NCBI GenBank assembly: GCA_021807225.1
Contig: JAKAPI010000011.1
Span: 1-18,121, forward strand
Length of the DNA stretch: 18,121 nt
Reading direction: 5' to 3'
DNA from: an archaeon
GTDB lineage: Archaea > Thermoproteota > Nitrososphaeria > Nitrososphaerales > UBA183
The position numbers and the translations under genes are program-made. The notes beneath the pieces were generated by a model. It was given only the letters and a program-made list of their open reading frames with translations. It had not been told where the DNA came from and did no database searches. Positions 14,748-18,121 of the stretch are shown piece by piece (the stretch's first letter is position 1; every line of letters starts with the position of its first letter).

Positions 14748-15685
14748 TGTCGAAGACCGCGGCCATGCGAGACGCCTACGGAGAGGCGCTCCTTGAGCTG
14801 GGGGCGTCGAACCGCGACGTCGTCGTCGTGGGGGCCGATACCACCGGGTCGCTGAAGTCAGGGGTGTTCGCGACCAAGTTCCCTGAGCGCTTCTTCAACG
14901 TGGGCATCGCGGAGCAGAACCTCGTCTCCATCGCGGCGGGGATGGCGCTGGCAGGGAAGGTGGCGTTCGCCGGGACCTACGCGATCTTCGTGCCGGGCAA
15001 GTCCGTGGACCAGATACGCAACAACATCGCCTACCCCAACCTGAACGTCAAGCTTGTCTGCTCCCACGGCGGGATCTCCGTCGGCCCCGACGGGGCCTCC
15101 CACCAGCAAGTCGAGGACATAGCGATCATGAGAGCGATACCGAAGATGAAGGTCATCGTCCCCGGGGACGCGGTGTCGACCAAGGCAGCGGTGAAGGCCA
15201 TCGCGGCCATTCCGGGGCCATTCTACGTCCGCCTGACCCGGTCTTCGACCCCAATAGTCTACGACTCCGGTTTCGAGTACCAGTTCGGGAAGGCGACGGT
15301 CCTCCAAGAGGGATCGGACGTCGCCCTGGTCGCCTGCGGGATCATGGTCCCCGAAGCCCTGAAGGCCGCCGAGTCGCTGAGGTCGAAGGGGGTCTCCGCG
15401 ACGGTGCTCGACCTGCACACAGTCAAGCCCATCGACTCCGAGACCATCGTCAAGGTCGCCCGGAAGTGCGGGCGCGTCGTCACCGCCGAAGAACACAACG
15501 TGCTTGGCGGGATGGGGTCCGCCGTCGCCGAGGTACTCGGGGAGGGCCACCCGACCCCCATGAAGCGGGTCGGGGTTATGGACACCTTCGGGGAGAGCGG
15601 CGAGGCCGGGGAGCTCCTGAAGAAGTACGGCCTGACCGCCGCCAACATCGAGCAGGCGGCTACGGGTCTGATGCAGTCACGGTAG
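14744..15685 (+). CDS. tktB: transketolase, C-terminal (pyrimidine-binding) half
   Basis: A 313-residue protein covering the pyrimidine-binding and C-terminal domains of transketolase. The catalytic Glu that activates the thiamine ring is E57 in NVGIAEQN. SHGGISVGPDGASHQQ (107-122) follows, with H108, D116 and H120 placed as in other split transketolases. FYVRLTRSS and a C-terminal regulatory-type domain (from about 190) complete it. It must pair with the N-terminal subunit at 13238-14059 for activity, since the cofactor lies at the interface. 1-deoxyxylulose-5-phosphate synthase C-halves look similar, but the small size, split form and pathway context favour transketolase. The ATG overlaps the epimerase stop by four bases. 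The next gene, transaldolase, has its own promoter. Confidence 0.94.
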   Translation: MMSKTAAMRDAYGEALLELGASNRDVVVVGADTTGSLKSGVFATKFPERFFNVGIAEQNLVSIAAGMALAGKVAFAGTYAIFVPGKSVDQIRNNIAYPNLNVKLVCSHGGISVGPDGASHQQVEDIAIMRAIPKMKVIVPGDAVSTKAAVKAIAAIPGPFYVRLTRSSTPIVYDSGFEYQFGKATVLQEGSDVALVACGIMVPEALKAAESLRSKGVSATVLDLHTVKPIDSETIVKVARKCGRVVTAEEHNVLGGMGSAVAEVLGEGHPTPMKRVGVMDTFGESGEAGELLKKYGLTAANIEQAATGLMQSR

Positions 15686-15687
15686 CC

Positions 15688-15695
15688 TTTAATAC
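15688..15695 (+). promoter_or_regulatory. TATA box for transaldolase
   Basis: TTTAATAC begins just after the transketolase C-half stop and is centred about 28 bp before the ATG at 15720, implying a leaderless message and regulation partly independent of the upstream operon. Confidence 0.6.
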
Positions 15696-15719
15696 GAAAA
15701 CGGGCCGTCTCGGTCAGAG

Positions 15720-16385
15720 ATGAAGCTCTTCCTCGACACCGCCAACCTGGCGCAGATCAAGAGGCTCAACCAGATGGGGGTCGTGGACGGCGTCACTACC
15801 AACCCCACGCTGGTTGCGAAGGAGCCTGGGGAGTTCGAAGAGATCGTCTCTGCTATCTGCAGGGAGGTCAAAGGCGACGTCAGCGCCGAGGTCGTGAGCA
15901 CTAACTTCGAAGGCATGGTCGCCGAAGCGAAGCGGCTCTCGACCATCGCCGCCAACGTCGTCGTCAAGGTCCCCATGATCCCTGAGGGGCTCAGGGCCAC
16001 CAAGGCGATCAGCCAAGCGGGGATCCGCGTCAACATGACCCTCGTCTTCTCGGCCAACCAGGGGCTGCTGGCTGCCAAGGCCGGTGCGTCGTTCATCAGC
16101 CCGTTCATCGGGCGCCTGGACGACATAGGCCAGCGAGGGATGGAGGTGGTCGAAGACCTGGTGAAGATACGCGACAACTACCGCCTGAAAACCGAGGTCC
16201 TGGTGGGGAGCATCCGCCACCCCCAGCACGTCCTCGAGGCCGCCAAGGCCAACGCCGACATAGCCACCATGCCTCCTGAAGTGATGGAGAAGATGATGCA
16301 GCACCCCCTCACCGACGCAGGGCTGAAGCGGTTCCTGGAGGACTGGGAGAAGGCGAAGAAGGCGAAAGCCTCCATCACAGTCTAG
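15720..16385 (+). CDS. tal: transaldolase (TalC/FSA-size subfamily)
   Basis: A 221-residue single-domain transaldolase of the short TalC/fructose-6-phosphate aldolase group. It starts FLDTANL and has TTNPT (26-30). The Schiff-base lysine is K83 in VVVKVP. Two positions that separate transaldolase from fructose-6-phosphate aldolase point to transaldolase: E57 where E. coli FSA has Gln59, and F129 (in SPFIGRLD) where FSA has Tyr131. Transaldolase moves a dihydroxyacetone unit between sedoheptulose-7-phosphate and glyceraldehyde-3-phosphate, closing the non-oxidative pentose phosphate pathway with the three genes upstream. It follows transketolase C-half by 34 bp with its own TATA box. Length is typical; the Lys-rich C-terminus resembles TalC. 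Confidence 0.94.
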   Translation: MKLFLDTANLAQIKRLNQMGVVDGVTTNPTLVAKEPGEFEEIVSAICREVKGDVSAEVVSTNFEGMVAEAKRLSTIAANVVVKVPMIPEGLRATKAISQAGIRVNMTLVFSANQGLLAAKAGASFISPFIGRLDDIGQRGMEVVEDLVKIRDNYRLKTEVLVGSIRHPQHVLEAAKANADIATMPPEVMEKMMQHPLTDAGLKRFLEDWEKAKKAKASITV

Positions 16386-16393
16386 TCAGACAA

Positions 16394-16400
16394 GTTTTTA
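16394..16400 (+). promoter_or_regulatory. TATA-like box for superoxide dismutase
   Basis: GTTTTTA, just after the transaldolase stop, is centred about 29 bp before the ATG at 16427. A T6 run at 16409-16414, inside the same gap, could end transaldolase transcripts. Confidence 0.5.
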
Positions 16401-16426
16401 CGATATGGTTTTTTCCGCCTGGTTCA

Positions 16427-17035
16427 ATGGCGAAGACATACTCACTTCCACCACTTCCATACACGTACAACGCACTCGAACCACATATCTCAGAAAAGAC
16501 GATGACCCTGCACCACACTAAGCATCATCAAGCATATGTGAATGGGGCGAACGCCGCTCTCGAGAAACTCGAAAAGTCACGGAAAGGGGAAATGCAAATC
16601 GATATCAGGGCCGTTTTGCGGGACTTCAGCTTCAACTACGACGGACATGTGCTGCATTCCATCTTCTGGCCCAACTTGGCACCGGCGGGGAAAGGAGGAG
16701 GAAAGCCGGGAGGGAAGTTGGCCGACGCGATCAATCGGGACTTCGGCGGCTTCGACAAATTCAGGGCCCAGTTCACTGACGCTGGAAAGACGATAGAGGG
16801 GGTTGGATGGGCTTTGCTCCTCTACGATCCACTCACAGAGTCGCTTGTCCTCACCCAGATTGAGAAGCAAAATTTGATGCACCTTAGTGGTGCAACTATC
16901 TTGCTTGGATTAGATGCTTGGGAGCACGCATACCTGTATGACGTGGGCCCAGACAGACCAAAGTACATCGAAAACTGGTGGAACGTTGTCAACTGGTCCG
17001 ACGTGGACTTTAGGCTCGGGAAAGTCGCGAAGTAG
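16427..17035 (+). CDS. sod: superoxide dismutase, Fe/Mn family
   Basis: A 202-residue protein with the four metal ligands of Fe/Mn superoxide dismutase: H29 (in TLHHTKHHQAYVNG), H77 (in LHSIFWPNL), D163 and H167 (in LDAWEHAYLYD). It also has the conserved W-x-x-VNW near the C-terminus. It converts superoxide to oxygen and hydrogen peroxide in the cytosol, so the organism meets oxygen. The archaeal-type N-terminus (YSLPPLPYTYNALEPHIS) is plain. Metal choice cannot be decided by eye. Codons here use more A/T at third positions than the GC-rich carbohydrate genes just upstream, which could mean later acquisition. The gene has its own TATA box and converges on the LAGLIDADG gene, whose 3' end overlaps its own by 26 bp. 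Confidence 0.96.
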   Translation: MAKTYSLPPLPYTYNALEPHISEKTMTLHHTKHHQAYVNGANAALEKLEKSRKGEMQIDIRAVLRDFSFNYDGHVLHSIFWPNLAPAGKGGGKPGGKLADAINRDFGGFDKFRAQFTDAGKTIEGVGWALLLYDPLTESLVLTQIEKQNLMHLSGATILLGLDAWEHAYLYDVGPDRPKYIENWWNVVNWSDVDFRLGKVAK

Positions 17036-18092
17036 GACTTTCCCCCCACTTTTTGTGTTTCGTCCCATTATATGACACCTCGGCGCGTTTGACATATTCA
17101 TTGACCATGCTCTCCACACGTTGCCTTAAGCTCTCAACTTCTACCCCGACCCTTTTCCAAAGCCGAGGTTTCGGATGTTGTTGGATGAATTCTTGCCTGA
17201 CCAATTTCTCAGGATGTCTTAACTTCATTTGAGACAGGATGTCCTTGACTTCATCGGAACGTTGGAGAAGTAGGTGGAACATGTCAGCCTGGTATCTGAT
17301 ATTCCGGCTTGGGGTGGTATGGCCTTTGGGGTGTCCTTTGTAAGGACCACTAGGAAAGTACCCCACCTGAAGCAGTTGTTTCTTGATATGTTCTAGCAGT
17401 TCGAGGTCTTCGTTTGCAATTTCTAGATTCACTCTGGCATAACGGCCGTCATGGATGATCCCAATGGAACCATCCGAGTCAACAAGGCCAGCCAGCCACG
17501 CGAAGAATTCACTCTTCGTCGTTTGATCGGGAAAAGGCAGCCTCCGTTCAGGCAACATGAATTCGAAGCTGTTGTCTAGCCTAGCGGCCACCTTCCACCT
17601 ATAGCCACTGGCTCTGTCGAATACGGGATATATGTAGACAGGACCGTAGCCTCTGAAGAGAGATTCGAACAGACTTACGAAGTCAGGATGTGTAGTCGTC
17701 GAAGACACCATTATCGCTAGCTTGCTTACTCTTCTCACATCTAGATCCCCTTGCGAGAACCCTTTCAGATACGCTCTGTCCAGGTTCGAACCGCCGAATT
17801 GTTTTCGCACATTAGGGGTTCGTTTGGGAGCATAAAGTCGACCTCCGTCTTCGCGCGATCTGAGACTGATTCCGAGTCTTCGGCACATAGACCATGCGAA
17901 TAGTTGGGACTTACCCAACTTCCTGGCAATTTCGGTCGTTGACAGACGTTCGGAGTTGTACAGGAAATCGAACAAGACCCGGATTCGGTCTATCTCTTTC
18001 TGGTCCAACCACCTGAAGTCTACCCTCTTGGTAGTTGAGATCTCTTTAACCAGGGCCCGCAATTGTTCCGGCGTGCCTAGCGTTGTGACCAA
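17010..18092 (-). CDS. free-standing LAGLIDADG homing-endonuclease-like protein
   Basis: About 360 residues from a TTG start. Two LAGLIDADG-type helices are visible: AYLKGFSQGDLDV (107-119) and WLAGLVDSDGSI (199-210), about 90 residues apart as in single-chain enzymes. The acidic residues at D116/D118 and D205/D207 could supply the two metal sites. Upstream lies a helix-turn-helix region (about 49-77: LSTTEIARKLGKSQ...), and a basic C-terminal extension (about 290-360) follows. Such proteins cut long asymmetric DNA sites and usually live in introns or inteins, but this one is between ordinary genes, so it is free-standing or acts as a WhiA-like or maturase-type relative. Lower GC than the upstream genes fits mobility. 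Starts at 18092 (TTG) or 18062 (TTG) are both possible. It overlaps the sod 3' end by 26 bp. Confidence 0.8.
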   Translation of the reverse strand: MVTTLGTPEQLRALVKEISTTKRVDFRWLDQKEIDRIRVLFDFLYNSERLSTTEIARKLGKSQLFAWSMCRRLGISLRSREDGGRLYAPKRTPNVRKQFGGSNLDRAYLKGFSQGDLDVRRVSKLAIMVSSTTTHPDFVSLFESLFRGYGPVYIYPVFDRASGYRWKVAARLDNSFEFMLPERRLPFPDQTTKSEFFAWLAGLVDSDGSIGIIHDGRYARVNLEIANEDLELLEHIKKQLLQVGYFPSGPYKGHPKGHTTPSRNIRYQADMFHLLLQRSDEVKDILSQMKLRHPEKLVRQEFIQQHPKPRLWKRVGVEVESLRQRVESMVNEYVKRAEVSYNGTKHKKWGESPTSRLSRA

Positions 18093-18103
18093 CCGAATCT
18101 CGA

Positions 18104-18113
18104 ATTAAAAAAT
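18104..18113 (-). promoter_or_regulatory. TATA-like box for the LAGLIDADG gene
   Basis: The minus strand reads TTTTTTAATT. Its centre is only about 17 bp before the TTG at 18092 and about 47 bp before the TTG at 18062, so a start near 18062 with a short leader is the better fit if this is the promoter. An in-frame stop at 18105-18107 prevents a longer protein. Confidence 0.4.
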
Positions 18114-18121
18114 TTACAGAT

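Noticed and set aside
14744..15685. C-terminal half of 1-deoxyxylulose-5-phosphate synthase or a pyruvate dehydrogenase beta subunit
   Set aside because: Motifs and length fit, but the paired N-half with GDGEQQEG and the epimerase and transaldolase neighbours point to transketolase; archaea make isoprenoids through mevalonate.
17660..17800. tRNA-like GGTTCGAACC and GATTCGAAC strings
   Set aside because: No acceptor stem or anticodon arm can be built around them and they lie inside the LAGLIDADG coding frame.

Overview
The window reads as archaeal chromosome. It carries an RNA polymerase Rpo7 (RpoE') start, aIF2-gamma and a PIN protein in the order usual for archaea, a transketolase split into two genes, surface-layer-like proteins and an archaeal-type Fe/Mn superoxide dismutase. 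Most transcription units have an AT-rich TATA-like box about 25-35 bp before the start codon, with almost no leader, so leaderless transcripts look normal here. TTG and GTG starts are common. The GC-rich composition, a eukaryote-like GTPase motif in aIF2-gamma and the leaderless style fit a TACK/Thermoproteota-type lineage (perhaps a non-ammonia-oxidising thaumarchaeal relative); that placement is inference. No tRNA, rRNA, CRISPR array or insertion sequence was recognised.

Layout. (1) 1-2349: information-processing block on the minus strand (aIF2-gamma, PIN protein, then rpo7 running off the left edge), with a small DUF5658-like membrane protein inserted on the plus strand. (2) 2463-7493: cell-surface block on the plus strand. 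It holds an anchored secreted protein, a 961-residue secreted beta-sandwich protein followed 13 bp later by a small signal peptide/Ig/coiled-coil/C-terminal membrane protein (together resembling the SlaA canopy and SlaB stalk of the Sulfolobales S-layer), and a small secreted protein that is a single-domain copy of the C-terminal domain of the large one. (3) 7557-12164: a sugar-phosphate nucleotidyltransferase, a Rieske ferredoxin, a large MMPL/RND transporter and a conserved-looking protein with a possible HTH, each with its own promoter. (4) 12168-16385: carbohydrate block with a degenerate HldE/PfkB-like protein, transketolase N-half, ribulose-phosphate 3-epimerase and transketolase C-half, overlapping or nearly abutting, then transaldolase from its own promoter. 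(5) 16427-18092: superoxide dismutase and, convergent to it, a free-standing two-motif LAGLIDADG protein; this end looks visibly more AT-rich.

The carbohydrate block supplies nearly the whole non-oxidative pentose phosphate pathway (ribose-5-phosphate isomerase is not seen), interconverting hexose, pentose and sedoheptulose phosphates. The nucleotidyltransferase could activate a sugar for glycosylating the sequon-rich surface proteins, but that link is inference from proximity. The most interesting elements are the apparent two-component S-layer with its single-domain paralogue and the HldE-like protein with an altered kinase active site embedded in the pentose phosphate operon.
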